In this document: one piece after another, positions 50,564 to 59,250 of the stretch | Numbering within the stretch: the stretch's first letter is position 1 | Layout of the letters: each line of letters starts with the position of its first letter | Assembly (NCBI GenBank): GCA_933822405.4 | Contig: CAKOGP040001770.1 | Span: forward strand, 124,001 to 188,000 | DNA: 64,000 nucleotides | Direction of reading: 5' to 3' | Source of the DNA: Cylindrotheca closterium | Taxonomy: Eukaryota > Bacillariophyta > Bacillariophyceae > Bacillariales > Bacillariaceae | Program-made: the position numbers and the translations under genes | Notes under the pieces: generated by a model | What the model saw: only the letters and a program-made list of their open reading frames with translations | Told to the model about the DNA's origin: nothing | The model's database searches: none

Positions 50564-53500
50564 ATGAGGCAACAGAAAAGATTGAAGAGCAAGCACCCTT
50601 GTGCTGGCAACGGCGATAGAGCTCAAGATAATCATAACAGAAACGATGCTGATGAAATCTCACTAGACAGCCTTCCACCTGGTGTGCTCAACCAGTATGT
50701 ACTAGACGAAGACGATGAATGGTCGTACAATGATGGTGATGATGGTAATAATGGTGATGCGAATGACGATGAACCATCGATGAGTGAGCAGCCAAACGAA
50801 GACACAACAGAAAGCAGTACCAGAACTGATCAACCTGGACACGAAAGTACCTGTCTAGACATTAACTTATTCAAGCTCCCATGCCTACAAGAGGCCAACC
50901 TTGAATCACCAAAGACCCCATTTGATGTTCTGGCGGGAAGCTTGATTGCTCTCAACAAATCCTTGTCGTCGCGTCACTGGTTTCAGTTGTTCCACCGTGA
51001 AATGGAAGAAAGCAAGGTTCATGAAAGCATCGGAACATTCCATGAAATACTGGGATTGGACCAGAAAGAGTGTTTGGATGTTCTCGTTGCTTCCGGACTT
51101 GTGGCACCTAACAAGAACGGTAAAATGCAAACAAAGAAGAAGATATTCGGGATGCTTAAAATTTTTGCTGATGGCTTTGACTTCAAGATCAACACCACAA
51201 TCCAAGGCTCCACGCACTCATTCGTCTTGATTGGTCCACCAGAAGCAAAGATGCCGTCCCTTAGTGAACAACTGGGCACAGAGAAGGGCATACCATCTTT
51301 TGACCAGTCAAACATTGCCGTCATCCGAGATAGCTTCAAGCAGTACTATGACTCCGATGAGATTCCAAAGCAATACGCAAGAAGCACGGCACCAGAAGAA
51401 GATGCGGAAAATCATTTGAGTGAAACCGACCAAACCAAGCCAAGGGGGATCCTCTATAACAGCCCGAGCCTGGGAAAGAAGAAGAAAAATAAGAACAACA
51501 GACGAATGAGAACCACACTCTTGATTGACGGGGAGCGGGTACCATGCCCAAACAACTACAAACTCGTTTCCAAGCAGAAATTGAATCATTACAAGCGGAC
51601 AGAGAAACTGTACGAAGCGATCCGGAAGGCAAGCAAGAGGAAAATCTGCGTCTTGGATGAGCAAATGAAGTTCTTTCTCGGAGCAGTTGTTGGTCTGTGT
51701 GTTCAGGTCCCTGGTGTTGCTTTTGAGCAAATCTTTTTTTCGGCTGCAATTATTTTTGCAACCATCCTCAAGCTTGTTGACTTCGAAGATCAGGAAGCAT
51801 CTACTATGAGCCACCTTCAGATCTTCAAAATGATGCCATCTCGAACCACAGGCAACAGATATGCGCAAAGAGCAGCAGCACACAATGTCATCCGTCAAGG
51901 CGCCCGAATGATGCAAGCCAAAGCGCTTTTCCTTGGAGCAGACAAAGGCGGCGGTAGTTTGATAAAGAAAATCTGCTATTACTCTGAAGAAGATGGGATA
52001 ATTGACACAATCGACCTTGATTTCGATGGTTCTGGAGAGGACGCGGTAGCATGTGCAGATGCTGTCTATCATTCGATGTCAAGGTATGTCTTTGGTGATG
52101 ATAAGCATATCCAACTGAATAACATCATCAAAGGTGGAGGAAGCGATAGCGGCGGTGGATTCACAAACGCGAAGATGAAGGAACAGCTGGTGAGAGTTTG
52201 TTTGGCTAGCAATGCTGAATACATCCACTGTCCATGCACCTCTCACAATGACCAGACCAATCTTCGAACTGCAATTGAAAATATCTTTGGTCAAGGCGGG
52301 CTTGAAAGACGCAATGTTATGCAACTACTCCATGCCTATGCTTACTTTCAAAGAGAATTTTCTGACAAAGACGAATACTTTGATCTTCTCAAAGCTTCAT
52401 ACCATGGGAAATTTCCCGACAAGAAAGCGGTGCCAAAGGATTTGCTTCGATTGATGCAGGAACCCATTTTGACGAGGTGGAAGACAGTTGGAGAAGCTGC
52501 AAGGTACATTCACAAGTATCTCGATGTCCTTGTCTACTTTGTCAGCGCCATTTGCAATGTGGAAAAAACCGACTCGAAGAAGAATAAGTGTGGCAGTAAT
52601 TTTCTTTCCTTGGCAAAAGAGCCAGTGATCAAGGGTGATTTGGCATTTTTGTTCGATTTTGACAAGAGCTTTTTTAACAATCACATGGAATTCAATCATG
52701 CCCTGGACGAGAATATTGGACGAACCGGTTTCCTAGCTCACCATCACCTGGTTCGCTACTTCTTAAAGACTATCGAGTTGAAGGAGTTTAAACAGGAGGT
52801 GGAAAAAGGAGCACAGTACATCGCTCAATCCCCACAAACTGCAAAGCTTCCTTCCTTTTGGCAAGCAATGAGGGACTGTGAAGGCTTGGACACCAAATAC
52901 CAGACTGATCGTGCTAGAAAATTCCTTAAGCTGTATGAGATATCGCTTCACAAGCACAACCAACACTTTTGCAATGAACTCTTGTTTCTTGGATGCTTCA
53001 GTGAAAAACCAACAGCAACTATTGTTGCAAAATATCTGATGCTAGTGTGCGATGAAGATGGTCTTACTGCTCAAGATTTAGTGGAAGGCCAAGAGGCTAA
53101 ATTGTTTATGTCTTCTATGCACCATAATAAAACAATTGATCTTGAGGCGTTTGCAAGGTTCTTGATTGAATATGGAAAATCGGATTGTCTTGATACAGTG
53201 CACTTTGAACGACTTCATGATATCCTATGTAAGATATCAAACGGCGCAGATTTTTGGAACCCAACGACTGAGCAGGGTTGGGATGATCTAATTTTTTATA
53301 TGAACTTCTATGCTCCGCTTCCTTCGACAATGGAAGAGATCGAACGGAGCGTGAAAACGGCAAGATTGTGCAAGAGAACCGGCAAGAACGAACAAAATGT
53401 GAGCTCGTATGGTATTGCTCGAGCTCCGCTTCTCACCAAGTGTGATGAACCTAATCTACTACTAAGTTCATACGGGGACGCTATGAGAGAACAGAGAGCG

Positions 53501-54115
53501 TCCGAAGCATCTGCTGCATCTGCCGAGGGGAAAGAGTCCAGATATAGTGGAGAGTACAAAGAGGATCTGAGCCGTGGTCCTGCAAGAGTGGAAAATGTAT
53601 TGAAACATAGCCTCAATATTTACAATTACGTGGAGGAACAGAAAAAACAAAACAAGGAAGGATATGAACAGAAACTTGATATCACACTGGCAAATCTTGG
53701 CGATAAGAGTGCGAAAGAAAGTGCAAGACGACAACGCGACTATGCTGCAAACGTGGAGAAACAACATGGAAAGAGTCTCAGTGGCTCGGCGCGACAGAGG
53801 CAGCAAGGGGTAGACATAACTCCATACATGGCTGGCAGAGTCGTCTTCGCAAAGTGTCTGAAAGCCAAAAATATGAACGCAATGGTAGTTGAGGCGGTCG
53901 CTCGAGAACTTCTCGATGAAAGCGACAAGGCCGCATACAATGAAGGCAAACCTGTGTCTATCACGTACACCAGTATTAGGGCTCTGATTGCCAATGACGT
54001 TGTCAGAAGATGGAAGGAGGAGCACAAGGACAAACCACTTAGTGAAGAAGACGAAAAAGAGCTTCGAAAAACATTTCAGCCAATATCTGACGCAGAATTT
54101 GTTCAGAAGGACTAG
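50564..54115 (+). CDS. hAT-like DDE transposase or domesticated derivative (1183 residues)
   Basis: A single long frame starts at ATG 50564 (MRQQKRLKSKHPC). The N-terminal 120 residues are acidic and disordered. The core has an RNase-H-like pattern: A-D-K-G-G-G (about 455), D-G-S-G-E-D-A-V, G-G-G-S-D-S-G-G-G-F-T (about 525), then H-C-P-C-T-S-H-N with a C-x-x-H (about 558) and E-P-I-L-T-R-W-K-T (about 636). D, C-x-x-H and R-W in this order are as in hAT transposases. The C-terminal 200 residues are basic/acidic coiled coil. No BED zinc finger is visible at the N-terminus, and no terminal repeats were found, so mobility is doubtful. Composition and lack of introns set it apart from most neighbours. 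It could belong to another DDE family; the transposase call is moderate. Confidence 0.55.
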   Translation: MRQQKRLKSKHPCAGNGDRAQDNHNRNDADEISLDSLPPGVLNQYVLDEDDEWSYNDGDDGNNGDANDDEPSMSEQPNEDTTESSTRTDQPGHESTCLDINLFKLPCLQEANLESPKTPFDVLAGSLIALNKSLSSRHWFQLFHREMEESKVHESIGTFHEILGLDQKECLDVLVASGLVAPNKNGKMQTKKKIFGMLKIFADGFDFKINTTIQGSTHSFVLIGPPEAKMPSLSEQLGTEKGIPSFDQSNIAVIRDSFKQYYDSDEIPKQYARSTAPEEDAENHLSETDQTKPRGILYNSPSLGKKKKNKNNRRMRTTLLIDGERVPCPNNYKLVSKQKLNHYKRTEKLYEAIRKASKRKICVLDEQMKFFLGAVVGLCVQVPGVAFEQIFFSAAIIFATILKLVDFEDQEASTMSHLQIFKMMPSRTTGNRYAQRAAAHNVIRQGARMMQAKALFLGADKGGGSLIKKICYYSEEDGIIDTIDLDFDGSGEDAVACADAVYHSMSRYVFGDDKHIQLNNIIKGGGSDSGGGFTNAKMKEQLVRVCLASNAEYIHCPCTSHNDQTNLRTAIENIFGQGGLERRNVMQLLHAYAYFQREFSDKDEYFDLLKASYHGKFPDKKAVPKDLLRLMQEPILTRWKTVGEAARYIHKYLDVLVYFVSAICNVEKTDSKKNKCGSNFLSLAKEPVIKGDLAFLFDFDKSFFNNHMEFNHALDENIGRTGFLAHHHLVRYFLKTIELKEFKQEVEKGAQYIAQSPQTAKLPSFWQAMRDCEGLDTKYQTDRARKFLKLYEISLHKHNQHFCNELLFLGCFSEKPTATIVAKYLMLVCDEDGLTAQDLVEGQEAKLFMSSMHHNKTIDLEAFARFLIEYGKSDCLDTVHFERLHDILCKISNGADFWNPTTEQGWDDLIFYMNFYAPLPSTMEEIERSVKTARLCKRTGKNEQNVSSYGIARAPLLTKCDEPNLLLSSYGDAMREQRASEASAASAEGKESRYSGEYKEDLSRGPARVENVLKHSLNIYNYVEEQKKQNKEGYEQKLDITLANLGDKSAKESARRQRDYAANVEKQHGKSLSGSARQRQQGVDITPYMAGRVVFAKCLKAKNMNAMVVEAVARELLDESDKAAYNEGKPVSITYTSIRALIANDVVRRWKEEHKDKPLSEEDEKELRKTFQPISDAEFVQKD

Positions 54116-54443
54116 GCCCATTTCAAATACTTAAGCTTATTATCTTATTGCTGTTCCATAGCTCTTTGTTGATTGTTGAGTGCTGTTCAGTTTATGTGCT
54201 GTCCTCTGGCGTCGGTAGATTGCAGTGTTAGCCGATACATCACTATTTTTGTCAATTCTGTCTGTGACACATAAATCGATTCATACGACTACAATATACG
54301 TTTGCGCGCTACAATCGCGCATCAAAGTTCTCCAAGTGGGACTGTGGAGCCCTAGAGTCAATCGTGTTAAAAACACGGCAAATTGGCGATCTCCCACCCG
54401 TTTTTCACTCCACACCTCAACGCAACACCTCACAATTTCCATT

Positions 54444-54887
54444 ATGAACCTCTTTGAATCAACTAATACAACAACAACAACAACAACAATCATGACCAAC
54501 TACATCACTACCTTTATCAATCAAGAAAGCTTGAAAAGCATCAGCTTTCCCAAGTTACCTCGAATGAGTGCCATCACTCAACAACAACCAGTTCAAGAAA
54601 CCATCATTACCGGTTTGGTTTGTGCAGTCGCAATCGTGTTACTTCGATACATGGTACTCGACACTTACCGAGCCTATCAGAGACTTTGCAGGCAATGGAA
54701 CAGACGACAGCCTCCTGTTTCCATCCTTCGTCGTCCAGAAGGGTCTTGCAAGAAAAACCGAAGTTGGTTTGGTGTGTTCACCAGAAAACCAAACCGTGTC
54801 CGTTTCGCCAAAATCTTTCGTCGAACCTTTGTCCCAAACAAGCAAGAGCTACAATCTCGCAGGGAATGCTGGGGTCTGATTCAATAG
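54444..54887 (+). CDS. Small single-span membrane protein with paired PP1-docking-like motifs
   Basis: The intronless frame encodes 147 residues from ATG 54444 (MNLFESTN). A run of ACA codons gives poly-Thr near the start. One membrane helix lies at residues about 53-70 (I-I-T-G-L-V-C-A-V-A-I-V-L-L-R-Y-M-V). The C-terminal basic tail contains P-P-V-S-I-L-R-R (about residues 91-98) and, further on, N-R-V-R-F-A-K (about 117-123). S-I-L-[K/R] followed by R-V-x-F is the paired docking signature of protein phosphatase 1 regulators. I recognise no family. The open frame continues upstream of the ATG to 54225 but without a supported earlier start. The gene is tail-to-tail with the broken hydroxylase pseudogene. 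Confidence 0.6.
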   Translation: MNLFESTNTTTTTTTIMTNYITTFINQESLKSISFPKLPRMSAITQQQPVQETIITGLVCAVAIVLLRYMVLDTYRAYQRLCRQWNRRQPPVSILRRPEGSCKKNRSWFGVFTRKPNRVRFAKIFRRTFVPNKQELQSRRECWGLIQ

Positions 54888-54959
54888 CGCATCCAACTTC
54901 ACGACGAAGTAAAACCAGAGATAGAGAACACAGTGAGATTCGTTCCACATACTCCTGTG

Positions 54960-55797
54960 TTTGGTAGAACGCTTGTATCCTTCTATAGCACCAAGCCCAA
55001 TCAATTGTTCAGCCTCACTTCCGTAACAATATTTTCCATTGTTATAATCCATGGACCATCTGTTGCTGGAGATGATAGAGTTTCAACAATGTGCTTGTTC
55101 AGATATGGCTCGTTTGTGAGCTTTATGAACATCATATTCAAGTCTCGTGGCTGCCATGCGGTAGGCGCATTCGGATCAAGAGGACAACGCCCTTCCACTG
55201 ATAAGTATTCACAAGATTTACAAACAGGAGCACAGCTGCGTTTCATATCTAGCCAAAGGTATGAGAATGAGATCGATTTCTTTTGCAAGCGTACGTACTC
55301 GACAAGGAAGAGTCTTACACTGAGGGTTTCGTTCACACTCTGTAGCAATTACAACGGAAAGAGGAAGAACCTCCATTCAAGGCCCATGCAGCACACATCT
55401 TGTGTTCCACTTTGCATAGTTCCTTTAATTCTTTGGCAATTCTTAGGTTTTCCATATATTCTTCCGAGGATTCGAGCAACTCTACAACGTCATTGGGCTG
55501 GACTGGGAAGGATTGGTCGCCTTTCAACTCCTGCTGGACACTGCCTTGAAGCTTGATTGTCCAGGGGATGATGGTTGAAGCATAAATAAAATAGTTAGTG
55601 TTGCATCATTTGTAGCAATGACAATGACGAACCTCGTATACATACCCATAGTCTTTTGGACAGTGACTGCAGCTCAAGGGACAGTTTGTTTGCATCCACA
55701 GAGGGTTGGATTGACAGTCTCCCGTTATTGCTAATTGTCCACAGGCGCTCGTTGTGTCTATGCAATCGAAATTAGCAGAGCAAGATTTGTCGTCTGC
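54960..55797 (-). pseudogene. Truncated ShKT / prolyl-4-hydroxylase-like gene
   Basis: Reading the minus strand, exon pieces are 55646-55797, 55371-55540, 55319-55339 and 54960-55248. The first encodes a ShKT domain (C-G-Q-L-A-I-T-G-D-C, W-M-Q-T-N-C-P-L-S-C-S-H-C) and joins P-K-D-Y-G to V-Q-Q-E-L across a 105-nt intron. The next pieces encode a second ShKT (C-K-V-E-H-K-M-C-A-A-W-A-L-N-G, then E-C-E-R-N-P-Q-Y-M, C-A-P-V-C-K-S-C), interrupted by a 31-nt segment (55340-55370) and a 70-nt intron. It then continues G-R-C-P-L-D-P-N-A and P-W-I-I-T-M-E-N-I-V, the start of a 2-oxoglutarate/Fe(II) hydroxylase domain. A one-base shift at about 55018-55026 moves the frame to S-E-A-E-Q-L-I-G-L-G-A. Similarity stops at G-Y-K-R-S-T. 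The catalytic H-x-D...H half is absent. Confidence 0.75.
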
Positions 55798-56133
55798 CTA
55801 GCAGACATTGCTGTTGTTGTCGTCTCCAACGCGCTGCTGTAAAATTAGGAACAGCATGACAAAAACAAATCGTATTTTGTTGTCAATTCATTCACGGGTC
55901 GAATGGGTCCAATCATTGTGCGTTCAGTGTATTCGTGACATTCAGTCAGTCGCAGAAGTCTTCCGTTGTGGCGCATCTTTTCCTAGCCAAAGAAGTTTCT
56001 TCAGGAAAATACTGCGCGTTACCACGACAAAAAATATCGCAATTCGCTCATGCGACCACCGAAAGAATTTTCCTCGGGTCTCCTTTCACCTTTTCACAGT
56101 TGAACATGGTGCTTCCCGAAAAATTTTGATCCC

Positions 56134-57546
56134 ATGTTTTCAGCTCTCACAAGAAAGTGTCATCAAGCAATCCAAAGACTCGCACCGATGTCGAAGCATG
56201 ATAAAGCATGGAATAATCGATTCAGACAACTTATCGAATATAAGAACAAGTTTGGAAACTGCAGTGTGCCTCTACGATTCAAGAGTAACCCTTCGCTTGG
56301 GAGATGGGTCAATCGACAGCGTGAAGCAATGAACAAGCACATTTTGGGTTGGGAGAGAGAGACACTGCTGAACGACATTGGTAAGCCCTTCAATTCCGCA
56401 TTTACATCCATATTACGATTCACAGTAACTCACATAGTCTTCTCGTTGCGTCCTAGGTTTTGAATGGAACCAGCAAGCATCCTCTCCGTCAGTTGCATGG
56501 CAAGCCAGGTTCGACCAACTAGTAGAGTTCAAGAAGGATCATCACCACTGCAACGTGCCACAGAATTATAGCAGAAGGAAAGGTTTGGGAGGCTGGGTGA
56601 ACCGCCAGCGAACTGCGAGGGCCAAGGGAACCCTGCTACCAGAACGCCAGAAACTTCTGGAATCCATAGATTTTTCTTGGAACATGAAACATGATGCATG
56701 GGACATTCGCTACGCGCAACTTGTGAAATATAAGATCGAATATGGCAACTGTGATGTACCACATGGTCATAAGAACATAGAGCTAAGTAAATGGGTCCAA
56801 AAACAGCGATACCTAGCAACGTTGAAAACTAAAGGAACGAAAACTAATCTGACTGACGTTAGGGAAAAGCAGTTGAATGAGTTAGGCTTTGAATGGCACC
56901 CGTCCAACACATCATGGTAAGCGCCCAAATGAGTATTACATTTTTTAAAAGAGTCTATACGATTTCACTAACTCTCTTCAAATCGGATTGAATCGTTTCG
57001 TTTGTGTCCAAAGGGACAACCAATACAAGAGGCTCTGCGAATTCAAAGCAAAGCATGGGGATTCTCATGTCCCACGCCCATATCCGGCAGATCCCAAGGT
57101 GAGAATTCCTAATATGCTTTTAGTGTTCGCTCCAGTATTTATATCTTACTGACATTTTGTTTTGCAACTGATGGATAAAAAAGCTTAGCAACTGGGTCTT
57201 CAATCAACGAAGCGAGTACTCTAGGAAGCAACGGGGGATGAAGAACAGTTTGACGAAAGAACGGGAAGCAAAACTAGACTCACTGAACTTTCGATGGGCC
57301 ATCATGGGAAAGAAACATAGTGGCTCGTCATCAGATGTGCCTACCGGTACTGCTGGCCCATCACGAACTTCTTCATTGCCGGATGGATATCAGCCAATGT
57401 CTAATTATCCTCCAGGCGTCCAGCATCATCCTTATGCTGTCCTGCTGCCACCTTATCAGTGGCAACAACGGATTTCCAAATTGGGCGACCAACTCCGTCG
57501 ACAGGAACAAATAATAGTTTCAAAACTCCTACAGCTTCGGGGATAG
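56134..57546 (+). CDS. Helicase-associated (HA) domain repeat protein, 4 exons
   Basis: The exons are 56134-56380, 56457-56916, 57014-57098 and 57184-57546 (384 residues), with introns of 76, 97 and 85 nt in phases 1, 2 and 0. A second possible start is ATG 56188. Four HA units are seen, each with W-x-x-R-F/Y-x-x-L, Y/F-K and G-x-C/S-x-V-P, then L-G-x-W-V-x-x-Q-R. Examples are F-R-Q-L-I-E-Y-K-N-K-F-G-N-C-S-V-P; G-L-G-G-W-V-N-R-Q-R; Y-A-Q-L-V-K-Y-K-I-E-Y-G-N-C-D-V-P; and N-W-V-F-N-Q-R. The C-terminal 95 residues are Pro/Ser-rich and end in a short coiled coil. HA domains occur with bacterial helicases and are greatly expanded in diatoms, where they are thought to bind nucleic acids. No helicase is fused here. 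Confidence 0.88.
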
Positions 57547-57841
57547 AGACGATACTAGGTTGAGAACGTGCTTACAGTATGCATTACCGGTAGACTGGTT
57601 TTAACCAAAAAATGCTTGTATTCCCCCTTTTGAATGGCTTGTACAAGGGTTATTAGATGATGCTGCAACTGTGGTATTATTGCTGGCGCAGCGATGATGA
57701 ATCGCAGTCACATCGCGTTCGAAGCTCCATATTCGTTCATGGTCATACTTTCACTATAATCTTGTAAAATTTTGTACAGTTTGAAGGATAATCCTACGCA
57801 AAGCAACAAGCCCTTCAGTCTCGCAGCCGCCCGTACTGGCA

Positions 57842-58514
57842 CTAGTATTCCTCCCTTTCGTCTGACGATGACGGCGAAGGGGGTGGTGGCGGTGGTGGTG
57901 GTGGAAATGATCCTGCCTTCACTTGGTCAATGATCCCTGGTGATCCAATTAGAACGATCTTGTCGCTGTCTTTCATCTGAATCAATTCGATCGTCTCAGG
58001 TGCGCCGTTCTCCACCGCCAAGTCACGAAGTGCATCATAGGCATTCTGTAGGGATCCTTGTTTTTGTGTTGCACCAAAAAAGGGCATTAAAAAATGGGCA
58101 TCAAAATGAGAGATTTGCATCATGTAGAATAGATTGATACCGGTACGAAAGATCATTTCATCAGCAACAGTGCAGAATCTTTCTTGTGCGGACTACATTT
58201 CATACTCAACTTGGTCCAAATAAAAATTTCTTACCGTCATATGGCATGGTGTTCACTTTGACCTTGACAGCAGTATGATCTTCCAAAAGCTGTTTGAGTG
58301 AGTTTCCATGCGAGGCAGAGGCCCCTTTCGAACCAAGTCGTAGCAATGGCTTTTTCACATGCCTCCATACAATGTTTTTGGCTTCATCGTCACTGATACT
58401 GAAGAGTAGAGTCTGCTGTCGAACAGAATTTGAATGCGGAGAAAATGCCTCCGACGAAAAGGCGAGGAAGGCGGCGAAAGCAGCAAAGAAGCAGTGGAGC
58501 TTCGTGGGAACCAT
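57842..58514 (-). CDS. Plastid-targeted CRM/YhbY-like RNA-binding protein
   Basis: The exons are 58235-58514 and 57842-58056 (164 residues), with a 178-nt phase-1 intron. The start at ATG 58514 (MVPTKLHCFFAAF) gives a signal peptide ending S-S-E-A-F-S-P-H, an AFxP-type plastid motif. Residues about 45-140 resemble a CRM (CRS1-YhbY) domain: K-K-P-L-L-R-L-G-S-K-G, G-N-S-L-K-Q-L-L-E-D-H, A-V-K-V-K-V-N and D-K-I-V-L-I-G-S-P-G. CRM domains bind rRNA or group II introns in ribosome assembly and splicing. The G-S-K-G here takes the place of the conserved G-x-x-G loop. The C-terminus is a run of nine prolines then S-S-S-D-E-R-E-E-Y. I judge CRM likely but not certain. Confidence 0.6.
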
Positions 58515-58794
58515 GATACAGTACTGTCTGTGGCGTGGTGGGGATTTCCTTGATGGCCGGAGAGCGAGCTTTTTGTGTTTGCTGGAAAATATAAAACTGT
58601 TGGATGGTATTCCTTGTTTTACTGACTTCCAGGAACAAATAAAGGTGACTGTGCTGTTGGATACGAGATACATCGTACTGATACGGACGCGTACGATTGC
58701 CAGGGAGTTGCGGGGAGTTTGCATCTGATGCGTGTGGCGTGTGACGCGTTGGAACTAGAGTAGAGTTATTTATTCCGAATCAAACCGCGCATGC

Positions 58795-59055
58795 CAAACG
58801 AAACAACACCGAACAGAGCGGAGGTTTCCAAACGACACGAAACCACACGTCTCGTGTCGTTTCGGAATAAAACCAAACGAAACGAAACCAAACGATTTTC
58901 GTGTCGTTTGGTTTCGTGTCGTTTGGTTTCGTTTCGTTTGGTTTCGCTTCGTTTGGTTTCGTTTCGTTTGGTTTCGTTTTGTTTGGTTTGGTTTTGTTTC
59001 GTTTGGTTTCGATATATTCTAAAAAATTGTTCGTTTGGTTTCGATTGGTTTCGAT
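58795..59055. repeat. GTTTGGTTTCGTTTC-type satellite with an inverted part
   Basis: Over about 260 bp the sequence is built from 5-bp blocks GTTTC, GTTTG and CGTTT, giving 10- and 15-bp periods. At about 58821-58895 the same blocks appear in reverse complement (GAAACCAAAC), so the two halves can fold on each other. It lies between the CRM-like gene and the MULE gene. Open frames across it are artefacts of the repeat. Confidence 0.85.
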
Positions 59056-59250
59056 AATATATTGACGCTCCGCGTCACCCACCCCGCAACCCGGATGCTT
59101 GACACTCACCCCAATCTACGCCTTCAAATCCCCCATTTTCAAAACAGGCTGGCGTTAGACCTTGGCCGGCGCATTGTAGCTTTGGCCAGCCCGCCTCGTT
59201 TACTTTTTACTATTTCAATTTCACCCGTCCTCACTTTTCGGTCGACCACA

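Noticed and set aside
54933..55556. 207-codon plus-strand frame
   Set aside because: The minus strand of the same stretch carries recognisable ShKT and hydroxylase segments, so the plus frame is a shadow.
58791..59109. Short proteins encoded across the GTTTG/GTTTC satellite on both strands
   Set aside because: They are simple-sequence translations (for example K-P-N-E-T repeats) with no other support.
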